Shown here piece by piece: positions 34,417-41,901 of a stretch of DNA of 49,150 bases (within the stretch, counting starts at the first letter, position 1; each line of letters starts with the position of its first letter). The stretch is from CAYNFH01 sp964396385 (GTDB lineage: Bacteria > Armatimonadota > Chthonomonadetes > Chthonomonadales > CAJBBX01): assembly GCA_964396385.1 (NCBI GenBank), contig CAYNFH010000018.1, positions 1-49,150 on the forward strand, written 5' to 3'. A model generated the notes under the pieces. It was not told where the DNA came from and did not search any database. It was given only the letters and a program-made list of their open reading frames with translations. Both the position numbers and the translations under genes were made by a program.

Positions 34417-34863
34417 GTTGATGGTTGATGGTTGAAAGTTGGGGATGACGGAAGACAGCTCCGTCCCGTCATCCCGAGCTCCGCGAGGTATCTGCTTTAC
34501 GGCATCTGTACGTACTCTGTATCTATAGATGAACTGCCGTTGCAACCTGCATCCCGGGCGGGCTACCACTTAGTCGCGCGAGCTGGCGCAGCGCGACCGC
34601 CCGCCAAGCGAGGGATCTGCCGTCCGGTAACAACACGTACTCTGTAACTTCAGATTGCCGACCGCACCAGTCTGTCATCCCGAGGCACGAGGGATCTGCT
34701 TTACGGTAGCTGCGCGTACTCTGCCGGACAAAAGCAGATTCCTCCCCAGGGGCCGGCCCAGGGTTCCCGCTCCCGCCACTGGTTCGAGGGAGCGGGACGC
34801 TGTCCGCTTCGCGGCCAAGGCGTGGCTCACCCGCGCTCGGAATGACAAACCGCTCCGTTCTCG
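34417..34863. repeat. Repeat-filled intergenic region (heptamers and three GTCATCCCGAG-type copies)
   Basis: GTTGATG heptamers (34417-34440) lead into a GGGATGACGG/CCGTCATCCC hairpin. Three diverged copies of a longer unit follow at 34468-34520, about 34606-34645 and 34674-34723. Each has a GAGG(G/T)ATCTGC-type core and ends in CGTACTCTG. A GGAATGAC near 34844 is the opposite orientation of the same kind of element. I see no gene. Confidence 0.7.
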
Positions 34864-35622
34864 CTAGAGCTTCCCCTGAAAGAACTCCGCCACGGCCGCC
34901 GCCGCCTCCGGCTGCGAATCGAACAGCTTCGTGCCATGTTCGCCGCCGTCGAACATCTTCACCGTCGCTTTGGGATCCGCCCTTCGGATGAGGTCCGGTC
35001 CGCCGCCGGTGATGGAATCGCCGCTCGCGGCCAGGACCAGCAGCGCGCCCTTGTAGCTCTTCGCGGCACCCTCAACCTTCAGCCCGTGGTAGTCCGTCCC
35101 GGGTGAGAGCAGCGCCACGGCCGGAATCGGAGGGTTGCCGCGAGCCGCGAAGATCAGCGCGTTGTTCGCTCCGTAGGAGGCGCCGGCCAGCCCGATGTGG
35201 GGCGGCTTGACGCCGCGCGTGCCGAGCCACGCGATGGCCCCCGCAATGTCCGGTGTGGTGTCCCACGGCGCGTTGTCCCCGTTCGCCTTGCCTTTGGAGC
35301 GGCCGGCGCCGCGCTGGTCTATCGCGAGGGCGGAGATACCCTCGTCGTTCAGCCGCGGGGTGAGCGGCTTCCAGTCGTCTGCCGATCCGCCGCGCTGGTG
35401 CAGCAGGACCACCGCCTTCGCCGCGCCCTGCACCGGGTAGAAGTCGCCGTAGATGGTCCAGCCATCCGCGTCCTGGTAGGAGACCTCCTGCGTGCCCCCA
35501 CCGGACCGCGCCGCCGGAGGCCCCGCCGAAGGCATCATCGCCCCGCTCCCCCCTCCCTTACCGCACCCCCAGGTGATAAACAACAGAAGACAGGCTAGCC
35601 CGGCTGCCAATCGTTTCCTCAT
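34864..35622 (-). CDS. Alpha/beta-hydrolase lipoprotein
   Basis: The chain has 252 residues with a signal ending in ITWGC (Cys20) and a glycine/serine linker. The hydrolase core has VVLLHQRGGSADDW (HxxGG-type oxyanion loop), IDQRGAGRSKG, and the nucleophile elbow GLAGASYGANNAL. A likely catalytic His lies in DGGEHGTKLF near the C-terminus. It resembles dienelactone-hydrolase or acyl-peptidase-type serine hydrolases, and the substrate is unknown. The ATG at 35622 was chosen because the signal peptide starts there and GGGAGGGG precedes it; the frame runs 32 codons further through repeat sequence. Confidence 0.85.
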   Translation of the reverse strand: MRKRLAAGLACLLLFITWGCGKGGGSGAMMPSAGPPAARSGGGTQEVSYQDADGWTIYGDFYPVQGAAKAVVLLHQRGGSADDWKPLTPRLNDEGISALAIDQRGAGRSKGKANGDNAPWDTTPDIAGAIAWLGTRGVKPPHIGLAGASYGANNALIFAARGNPPIPAVALLSPGTDYHGLKVEGAAKSYKGALLVLAASGDSITGGGPDLIRRADPKATVKMFDGGEHGTKLFDSQPEAAAAVAEFFQGKL

Positions 35623-35633
35623 CCATCCCCTCC

Positions 35634-35661
35634 CATTCGTGTCCATTCGTGCAATTCGTGG
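35634..35661. repeat. ATTCGTG tandem repeat
   Basis: Three tandem units of about 9 bp share ATTCGTG. They lie just upstream of the hydrolase start codon, between the two divergent genes. Confidence 0.65.
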
Positions 35662-35751
35662 TTTCTGATTCCCTCCCCTTCCGCCCGGGAACAACCGGCC
35701 GGGCGCGGCACGTCTCACCGAAGGGCCGCACCGTGCGGCGGGAGGAGCAAC

Positions 35752-37689
35752 ATGACGCCAGTATCGGAGCCGGTTGACAATCCGCAGACTCCCCCAGTAT
35801 TGGGGCCCGGGGGGCCAACTCCCCCAGAACCGGGGGTAAGGGAGCCAGAGCCTTCTGCTGTAGGGGCCGGGCGCCGTCCCGGCCCGCCAGGGGAGCGCGA
35901 GGCTCCTGCCGAGCTAACCACCGAAGGGCAATTCGAATCGCTCGGGCTGGCGCCGCCTCTCCTGCGCGCCGTGCAGGAGGCAGGTTACGAGAGCCCGACG
36001 CCCATCCAGGCCCGCGCTATCCCCGTGCTGCTGGAGGGGCGGGACCTCATCGGCCAGGCGCAGACTGGCACGGGCAAGACGGCCGCCTTCGCGCTGCCGC
36101 TCATCCAGAAGATGGACGCCTCCCGCCCGGAGACGCAGGCCCTGGTGCTCGCCCCCACGCGCGAGCTCGCCGTGCAGGTGGCGGGCGAGGTCCACGCGCT
36201 CTCCAAGCATACCGGCCTGCGCATCGTCCCCGTCTACGGTGGCCAGCCCATCGACCGGCAGTTCCGCGCGCTCCGGGCCGGCGCGCAGGTGGTTGTAGGC
36301 ACGCCGGGGCGGGTGCTGGACCATCTCCGCCGCGGCACGCTCAGCCTGGCCGCCGTCCGCATCTGCGTGCTGGACGAAGCGGACGAGATGCTCGCCCTGG
36401 GCTTCCTGGAGGACATGGAGGCCATCCTGGCGGAGCTGCCGCAAGAGCGGCAGCTCGCCCTCTTCTCCGCCACCATGCCGCAGCGCATCGCCCACCTGGC
36501 CCGCCGTTTCCTGCGCGAGCCGGAGCGCGTCACCATCGAATCGCGCAGGCGGACGCTGGAGACCACCAACCAGACCTACTACGAGGCCCCGCCCGGCCGC
36601 AAGCTGGAGGCGCTGGCCCGAGTGCTGGACATGGAGACGCCCGGCCCCACCATCGTCTTCTGCCGTACCCGCAAGGAGACCGACGAGCTGGCGGAGGCGC
36701 TGCGGCTCCGCGGCTACGGCGCCGAGCCGCTCCACGGCGACATGGCCCAGCCGGAGCGGGACCGCGTTCTCCGCCGCTTCCGCGAAGGACAGGCCGACCT
36801 GCTGGTCGCCACGGACGTGGCGGCGCGCGGGCTGGACATCGAGACCGTGACCCACGTGGTGAACTACGACATCCCCTGGGACGTGGAGCAGTACATCCAC
36901 CGCATCGGCCGCACCGGCCGCGCCGGCCGGGAGGGGGACGCGATCACGCTCATCGAGCCGCGCGAGCGCCGCCAGCTCCGCTTCATCGAGCGGATGATCG
37001 GCGCGCGCATCCGTCCCGCCCGCATCCCCACCGCCGCGGACATCGCCGCCCGCCGTCGGGAGATGTTCAAGGACGCGCTGCGCGACACTATCGAGAGCGG
37101 GGACCTCGACGGTCACCTGGCCACCGTGGAGGAGCTGGCCGCCGAGTACGACGTGGCGGAGGTGGCCGCCGCCGCCCTCCAGATCCTCTGGGAATCCTGG
37201 CAGGGCTCCTCGGCGGAGGACGCTGGACGGGAGACGGAGGACCGATCCGGAATCCGTCCGTCCTCCGTCTCCCGTCCTCTGTCGTCGATCAGTCCGTCCC
37301 CCGTCTCCCGTCGTCCGTCATTTGAAGATGAAGTCCTCGCCTACTCCGAGCAGCCGGAGCCCGGCATGGCGCGCCTCTTCGTGAGCATGGGCCGGCAGGA
37401 CGGCCTGCGCCCTACGGACCTGGTGGGCGCCATCGCCAACGAGGCGGGCATCCCCGGCAAATCTATAGGCGCCATCGACATCCTGGATCGCACCGCCTTT
37501 GTGGAGGTGCCGGCGGAGGCGGCGGACGCCGTCATGGAGGCGCTCAACCGCACCAAGATCCGGGGCCGCCGCGTGCGCGTCCTCCCGGCCGAGCCGCAGT
37601 CAGGCGGCAGGAGGCAGGAGGCACAAGGCACGAGGCGGGATGCGGGAGGCAGGCGCCCACCCAGAATCCAATCCCGCGGCCGGGACTAA
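35752..37689 (+). CDS. DEAD-box ATP-dependent RNA helicase (DeaD/CsdA type)
   Basis: The chain has 645 residues. All motifs are present: Q motif YESPTPIQ (79-86), Walker A AQTGTGKT (103-110), PTRELA, GTPGR, DEAD at 208-211, SAT at 239-241, then VFCRTRKE, ATDVAARGLDI and HRIGRTGRAG. A C-terminal DbpA-type RNA-binding domain (MARLFVSMGRQDGLRPTDLV ... TAFVEVPAEAADAVMEAL) follows a linker. DeaD-type helicases act in ribosome assembly and mRNA decay at low temperature. Three low-complexity parts are repeat-encoded: residues about 36-55, the linker at about 489-523, and the C-terminal tail from about 618. A good GGAGGAG precedes the ATG. The first 60 or so residues have no family counterpart. Confidence 0.95.
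   Translation: MTPVSEPVDNPQTPPVLGPGGPTPPEPGVREPEPSAVGAGRRPGPPGEREAPAELTTEGQFESLGLAPPLLRAVQEAGYESPTPIQARAIPVLLEGRDLIGQAQTGTGKTAAFALPLIQKMDASRPETQALVLAPTRELAVQVAGEVHALSKHTGLRIVPVYGGQPIDRQFRALRAGAQVVVGTPGRVLDHLRRGTLSLAAVRICVLDEADEMLALGFLEDMEAILAELPQERQLALFSATMPQRIAHLARRFLREPERVTIESRRRTLETTNQTYYEAPPGRKLEALARVLDMETPGPTIVFCRTRKETDELAEALRLRGYGAEPLHGDMAQPERDRVLRRFREGQADLLVATDVAARGLDIETVTHVVNYDIPWDVEQYIHRIGRTGRAGREGDAITLIEPRERRQLRFIERMIGARIRPARIPTAADIAARRREMFKDALRDTIESGDLDGHLATVEELAAEYDVAEVAAAALQILWESWQGSSAEDAGRETEDRSGIRPSSVSRPLSSISPSPVSRRPSFEDEVLAYSEQPEPGMARLFVSMGRQDGLRPTDLVGAIANEAGIPGKSIGAIDILDRTAFVEVPAEAADAVMEALNRTKIRGRRVRVLPAEPQSGGRRQEAQGTRRDAGGRRPPRIQSRGRD
35858..35917. repeat. Two dispersed repeats inside the helicase N-terminus
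   Basis: 35858-35886 is a CTGTAGGGG hairpin element identical over 29 bp to 37921-37949 and similar to 49049-49075. 35891-35917 is a 27-bp element identical to 38082-38108. Here both are translated in frame. The upstream 35790-35835 stretch adds two small hairpins with CCCCCAG arms. Confidence 0.9.
37217..37320. repeat. In-frame heptamer array in the helicase linker (copy g)
   Basis: GGACGGG, AGACGGA and GGACCGA heptamers meet the core TCCGGAATCCG (37246-37256). GTCCTCC, GTCTCCC and GTCCCCC heptamers run to 37320. The insert encodes a Ser/Pro/Arg-rich stretch between the helicase core and the RNA-binding domain. Confidence 0.88.
37603..37653. repeat. Heptamer array at the helicase 3' end
   Basis: GGAGGCA, CAAGGCA and CGAGGCG heptamers encode the last Gly/Arg-rich residues of the helicase. 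Only one arm is obvious here. Confidence 0.75.
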
Positions 37690-37786
37690 AATGAGACAGT
37701 AGACGCTGTAGGCTGACCCATCTCCCTGGATGCGGCGAGCCTCAACAAAGCGGCGGGGAGTAAAATGAGACAGTAGACGCTGTAGG
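37687..37786. repeat. 26-bp direct repeat, 74 bp apart
   Basis: 37687-37712 and 37761-37786 are identical. Each begins TAAAATGAGACAG and ends CGCTGTAGG. The second copy runs into the large inverted repeat at 37786. The first copy overlaps the helicase stop codon (37687-37689). Confidence 0.9.
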
Positions 37787-37848
37787 GGACGGGGTGGCCT
37801 TCCGATTACCGGGCACTCGGCCCGGTAATCGGAAGGCCACCCCGTCCC
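37786..37848. repeat. Perfect 28-bp inverted repeat with 7-nt loop
   Basis: The arms 37786-37813 and 37821-37848 are perfectly complementary. A following T-tract is absent, although the element could still end helicase transcription. It begins with the same CTGTAGGGG as the dispersed hairpins, so it is probably an expanded member of that family. Confidence 0.9.
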
Positions 37849-38456
37849 GGCCCGCTATTTGGAGTGCGGTGCCTTGGCACCGCTATCTCTGTACCGCTTG
37901 CCGGAGCGAATCAGCGAACGCTGTAGGGGCCGGGCGCCGTCCCGGCCCGTCTCTGTAACAGTGCGCAGATAGCATCGATAGGCGCCCTCTCTTGCTTGCA
38001 CTGGGAACGCGTGGCTCCCGCCGACCTACACCGCCTCGCCATTGTCGGAGTACCACTGGTTGTACTCGTGAGCAATCTGTTGGGAGCGCGAGGCTCCTGC
38101 CGAGCTAAGAAGTTCGTTCCCCCGATCGCTTCAACCCTCACCACTTCTGCGAGAGCGCTGCGCCCTGGCGGTCCCCACACAGCGGCGATGCGGACGTCTC
38201 TGATCCGGAATGCGGCCCGCAACGTGTGGCCCAGGGTCCGGCCCTCTGCGCCTGATCGGCGCATTCACCCGCCTCTCGGGCGAGCCTCCGCCGCCCGGTG
38301 AGACAGTAACGGTGTGGCAGCCTGGTAGGCCGGGCGCCGCCTCACGCTGCCGGCCCTCCCCACACCCCTCCCGCAGATTCCGGAAGACGGAAGTCGGAGA
38401 TCTCGCAATCCTCATCACTCCCGAGCGAGCAGCGCGCCCTCCAGGACGCCGCAGCT
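37849..38456. other. Intergenic region of dispersed repeats, no gene seen
   Basis: It contains the CTGTAGGGG hairpin (37921-37949), the 27-bp element (38082-38108), a GTAGGCCGGGCGCC-type hairpin near 38326-38360, and a short GACGGAAG heptamer remnant near 38384-38398. No frame in this stretch shows recognisable domains or a convincing start signal. Confidence 0.6.
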
Positions 38457-38671
38457 CTACGCCGCAACCCGGACCTTCCCCGAATGGCTCCGCGGCTCCG
38501 GTATTAGCTTGTCGCGCTCCCGGAGCGCCCCCAGGTACAGCTTGATTCCCTCCGTAATGAGGTGCCGCACCTCCTTTTGGGAGTCTCCGACTGCCATGCA
38601 TCCCGGCAAGTCCGGGACGTACGCGCCCCAAGTCGTATGGCCTTTTGACTGATCACCGTGAGCTGCGTCAT
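38457..38671 (-). pseudogene. HicB-like antitoxin remnant with a frameshift
   Basis: Read from the stop at 38457, the minus strand encodes HTTWGAYVPDLPGCMAVGDS and then a QKEVRHLITEGIKLYLGALRE-type helix, the HicB partial RNase-H fold signature (AYVPDLPGC). The expected N-terminus MTQLTV starts at the ATG 38671 but is in another frame, and the two meet within about 15 nt. The frame of the main body has no start codon before an upstream TAA. I see no hicA toxin gene nearby. It starts 17 nt after the metallopeptidase stop. A sequencing error would make it an intact gene of about 70 residues. Confidence 0.72.
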
Positions 38672-38687
38672 GGCACCCCCTGGCACG

Positions 38688-39014
38688 TTACATGTCCGTC
38701 GGGGTACTCACGCCGGCTCTCTTCAGGTGAGCGCGCAAGAGGGCACGGAAGAGCCGGCTATGGTTAGGCACCCGGAGGTGAAGGAGCTCGTGTGCGATCA
38801 CATAGGCCCGGCGCGGCGCGGATTCGCGGAGGAGCGCGCGGTCGAAGGTAAGCCGGCCCCGTGAGGAGCAGTTTGCCCACTTCGTCTTCATAGGGCGGAG
38901 GTGCAGCTCCCGGTAGCTCACACCCATGCGGCGTGCCCAAACGTCGACCTCCGCCTTGAAGATGTCAACCGGCACCACCTCCTCCAGCAGCGGAGGCAGG
39001 CTACGCTCACTCAT
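38688..39014 (-). CDS. SprT/YgjP-like (DUF45) zinc metallopeptidase, short form
   Basis: The 108-residue protein carries IAHELLHLRVPNHSRLF, an HExxH zinc motif with the family's downstream PNHSxxF. Before it is MKTKWANCSSRGRLTF, the YgjP/DUF45 signature. It is shorter than chromosomal YgjP (about 170-240 residues) and lacks most of the N-terminal part. Short forms of this kind often sit beside type I restriction genes. Its start overlaps the hsdR stop by 8 nt, so translation is probably coupled. The substrate is unknown. Confidence 0.86.
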   Translation of the reverse strand: MSERSLPPLLEEVVPVDIFKAEVDVWARRMGVSYRELHLRPMKTKWANCSSRGRLTFDRALLRESAPRRAYVIAHELLHLRVPNHSRLFRALLRAHLKRAGVSTPTDM

Positions 39015-41901
39015 CGTTCGACGCCTGCGCGATTCGGAGCATCCGCTCTACCCACTCCGTTGTCGCGTCCACCGGCACACCAGCCAGGACCAGCGCCTTG
39101 TAAAGCCCTGTCCTCACGGCTCGCATCTGGGCGTTGCTCACCCGCCAGTGTGGGTTCTGACGCAGAACCTCCTCAGCGCTTACCGCCACCTGTTTCGCCC
39201 CTGCAACTCCATTCCTCTGTAGCTCCCAGAACAGAGAGAACGCCAGCCTGTCCAGGCCCTCGCTGCGACTGGCAGCCCGCGCGCGCAGTATCTCAGCAAA
39301 CAGCTCTCGGAGCTGGTTCAGGGCGTCCTCCGTGCTGAGCTGTCGCTGTTGGTACGCGTCAATGACCTGCTGCGCCCTCTGGCCTATGGAGATCAAGAAC
39401 GGCTCGGCAGCCGCCTGCTGGTCCACCGTTTCGGTAATGGTTTTCAGCAGGTTGAAGACCTTCACCACACTTGGTTTCGCGCTGTCGGCAAGCTGGTCGA
39501 GCGCGGCCTCGTCCAGCGGGATCACTTCCAGTGGATCTTCGATCGCTCCGGCATGCGTGTGCGAGTGGACCAGCCGAATGGTCTTGCGGAGCAGGTCTCG
39601 ATCCGTCAACACTCCGGGATCGTACGCAGACTTCACCACCTGGTACATCCGGATCAGCCCGTCGTAGTCGTCGAGGAACGGCCGCAGAAAAGCAGACGGC
39701 GCCAGGATCTCGTACAGGTCCTGCACCGACAGTACAAAGCTATAGAATCCCTGCCGTACGTCCGCGTCCAGGAAGTGGGAGAGCACCCGCTCCACGGCCT
39801 TGTCGTTCCAGACTCCCTCCACCAGGCTGAGATACTCGCTACGCGCGCGCTCCATGTCGGCCGCGAACTGCTGCTCTAACAGCGCGAGGTCGCCAATGAC
39901 ACCAGAAACGTCCTGCGAATCGAACGCAAGGGCCTTCTCCAGGTTCTCAAATATGCCCACGAAATCCATCACGAACCCCGCTGGCTTGTTCCGCCCGGAA
40001 GCATCCTCGTAAGGGCGATTGACCCGGGCGATGGCCTGGAGCAGCACGTGGTCTCGCATGGGCTTATCCAGGTACATGCAGTAGAGGATTGGCGCGTCAA
40101 AGCCGGTGAGGAGCTTCTCCGTGACGATGAGAATCTTCGGCAGCGCGTCGGGGTTTCGGAACGCCTTGCGGACCCTCTCTTCGTCCTCCTCGCTCAGGTA
40201 GTGCCGCTGAACATGCTCGGGGTCGTTATGCGCCTCGCTGTAAACGGCCACGGACCATTCCGCCGGCAGATGGCGGTCCAGCTCCTCCTTGTAGAGCGCG
40301 CACGCTTCTCGGTCCACGGCTACCACGAACGCCTTGTAGCCCATCGGGTCGATAACGTCCCGGAAGTGTTGCGCGATGTTCTGCGCGACCCGCGCGACGC
40401 GTTCCGGCTTCTTCAGCATGGTCCGCAGGGTGACGGCACGCTCCAGCACGCGGTTTATCTGGGCCATGTCTACCGCCGCGCCCTCGTCCATGACCATGTT
40501 GAGGAACTCGGTCTCCAGCGTCTGTCGGTCCACCCGCAGCTCGCTGGGCGCCAGCGTGTAGTGCAGCGGAACAGTGGCGCCGTCTTCGATCGACTCCGCG
40601 ATGCTGTATTTGTCCAGGTACCCCTTCTCGTCGTCCATGCCGAACGTCTTGAAGGTGCCCTTGCCGTAGAATGTCTTGTCGATTGGCGTGCCGGTGAATC
40701 CGAGATAGGTGGCGTTTGGCAGGGCGGCCATGAGGTAGCTGCCCAGGTGGCCGCCCGTAGTCCGGTGGGCCTCATCCACTAGCACGTAGATGTTCTGGCG
40801 GGCGCTCATGTCGGACGGCATCTCGTCGAACTTGTGGATCATCGCCACAATGACGCCGCGCTGGTCGGCAGCCAGCAGCGCCTTGAGGTGATCTCCGTTC
40901 TGAGCACGGCAATAGGTAACGCCCGCAGCATCCAGGTTCTTCTTGAGCTGGTCTTCCAGGTCGAGCCGGTCTACCACCATCAGTACGGTCGGATTCTCGA
41001 AGACGGGCTCCTCCACAAGCCGTTTGGCCAGCGTGATCATGGTATAGGTCTTGCCGGACCCTTGCGTGTGCCAGATAAGGCCACGTAGCTTCTTGTTATC
41101 CCGCGCGCGATGGAGGCACCGCTCTACGGCCCGCATCTGGTGGGGACGCAGGACCGCCTTGGTAAGCTCATTGTCGCGTGAGATGAACAGGATGTAATCG
41201 TGCAGGACGCGCAGGATCCGGGCCGGGGCGACGAAGGATTTGACCAGCGTCTCATAATCTCCCGCCTGCTCGTCCTTCCAGTTCATCATGCCGCGGCCGC
41301 CCGCGTTCCACGTGGGGCCGTAGTGGAACTTGATGAGGTGGGTGAGCGCGAAGAGCTGCATCACCGCCATCATCTCTGGCGACTCGACATGGTAGCGGCG
41401 GACCTGGTCCAGCGCCTCCGCGATGCCCTCCGCATGCGTGGCCGCTTTGGCCTCAACGACGAGCACTGGAATGCCATTTACGAAGAGCGCCACGTCATAC
41501 CGGACGCGCTTACTCCCGCTCTGCACCCACAGCTCATCCGTGACGTGGAAGGTATTGGCGTTCGGGACGGAGGGCTCCAGCAGCCGGACGTTCTTCTCGC
41601 GCCTCTCCGCGGGCAGATAGAGCGTCTTGACGCCGCGCAGGTACTGCCACGCCTCCAGGTTTCCTTCGATACGCGGGGCGACGCGCTCGATGCGCTGTAT
41701 CAGGTCCTCCGCCGCGGCGGCGTCGACCACCCCGGGATTGAGCGCCTGGGCCTGCTGCTTGAACACCTCGCGGAGAATCAGACCGCTCTCGCCGCCGCGC
41801 AGCGTGAGGGCCTCAGTCGGCGGCAGATAGGTCCACCCGGCTTCCTGCGCATACCGGACGAACGGCCGCTGCACCGCGCTCCCCTCCGCCCCGAGCTTCA
41901 C
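39007..41901 (-). CDS. hsdR: Type I restriction enzyme, R subunit
   Basis: The 964-residue motor and nuclease subunit cuts unmethylated DNA after ATP-driven translocation. The PD-(D/E)xK nuclease is visible at D136, E150 and K152 (YDVALFVNGIPVLVVEAKA). The SF2 motor has Walker A TQGSGKT (279-285) and DEAH at 376-379 (LVDEAHRTTGG). Later motifs include LGFTGTP and ITDKLLTG-like IVTEKLLTGFDAP, with AIARVNRPYED. The length and order are normal. Its ATG overlaps the hsdS stop (4 nt), a tight operon arrangement. I see no frameshift, so it should be functional if HsdM and HsdS are. Confidence 0.96.
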   Translation of the reverse strand: MKLGAEGSAVQRPFVRYAQEAGWTYLPPTEALTLRGGESGLILREVFKQQAQALNPGVVDAAAAEDLIQRIERVAPRIEGNLEAWQYLRGVKTLYLPAERREKNVRLLEPSVPNANTFHVTDELWVQSGSKRVRYDVALFVNGIPVLVVEAKAATHAEGIAEALDQVRRYHVESPEMMAVMQLFALTHLIKFHYGPTWNAGGRGMMNWKDEQAGDYETLVKSFVAPARILRVLHDYILFISRDNELTKAVLRPHQMRAVERCLHRARDNKKLRGLIWHTQGSGKTYTMITLAKRLVEEPVFENPTVLMVVDRLDLEDQLKKNLDAAGVTYCRAQNGDHLKALLAADQRGVIVAMIHKFDEMPSDMSARQNIYVLVDEAHRTTGGHLGSYLMAALPNATYLGFTGTPIDKTFYGKGTFKTFGMDDEKGYLDKYSIAESIEDGATVPLHYTLAPSELRVDRQTLETEFLNMVMDEGAAVDMAQINRVLERAVTLRTMLKKPERVARVAQNIAQHFRDVIDPMGYKAFVVAVDREACALYKEELDRHLPAEWSVAVYSEAHNDPEHVQRHYLSEEDEERVRKAFRNPDALPKILIVTEKLLTGFDAPILYCMYLDKPMRDHVLLQAIARVNRPYEDASGRNKPAGFVMDFVGIFENLEKALAFDSQDVSGVIGDLALLEQQFAADMERARSEYLSLVEGVWNDKAVERVLSHFLDADVRQGFYSFVLSVQDLYEILAPSAFLRPFLDDYDGLIRMYQVVKSAYDPGVLTDRDLLRKTIRLVHSHTHAGAIEDPLEVIPLDEAALDQLADSAKPSVVKVFNLLKTITETVDQQAAAEPFLISIGQRAQQVIDAYQQRQLSTEDALNQLRELFAEILRARAASRSEGLDRLAFSLFWELQRNGVAGAKQVAVSAEEVLRQNPHWRVSNAQMRAVRTGLYKALVLAGVPVDATTEWVERMLRIAQASNDE

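Noticed and set aside
38131..38631. 166-residue minus-strand frame
   Set aside because: Its composition is low-complexity Gly/Arg, it overlaps repeats and the hicB remnant, and it has no domain or ribosome-binding site.
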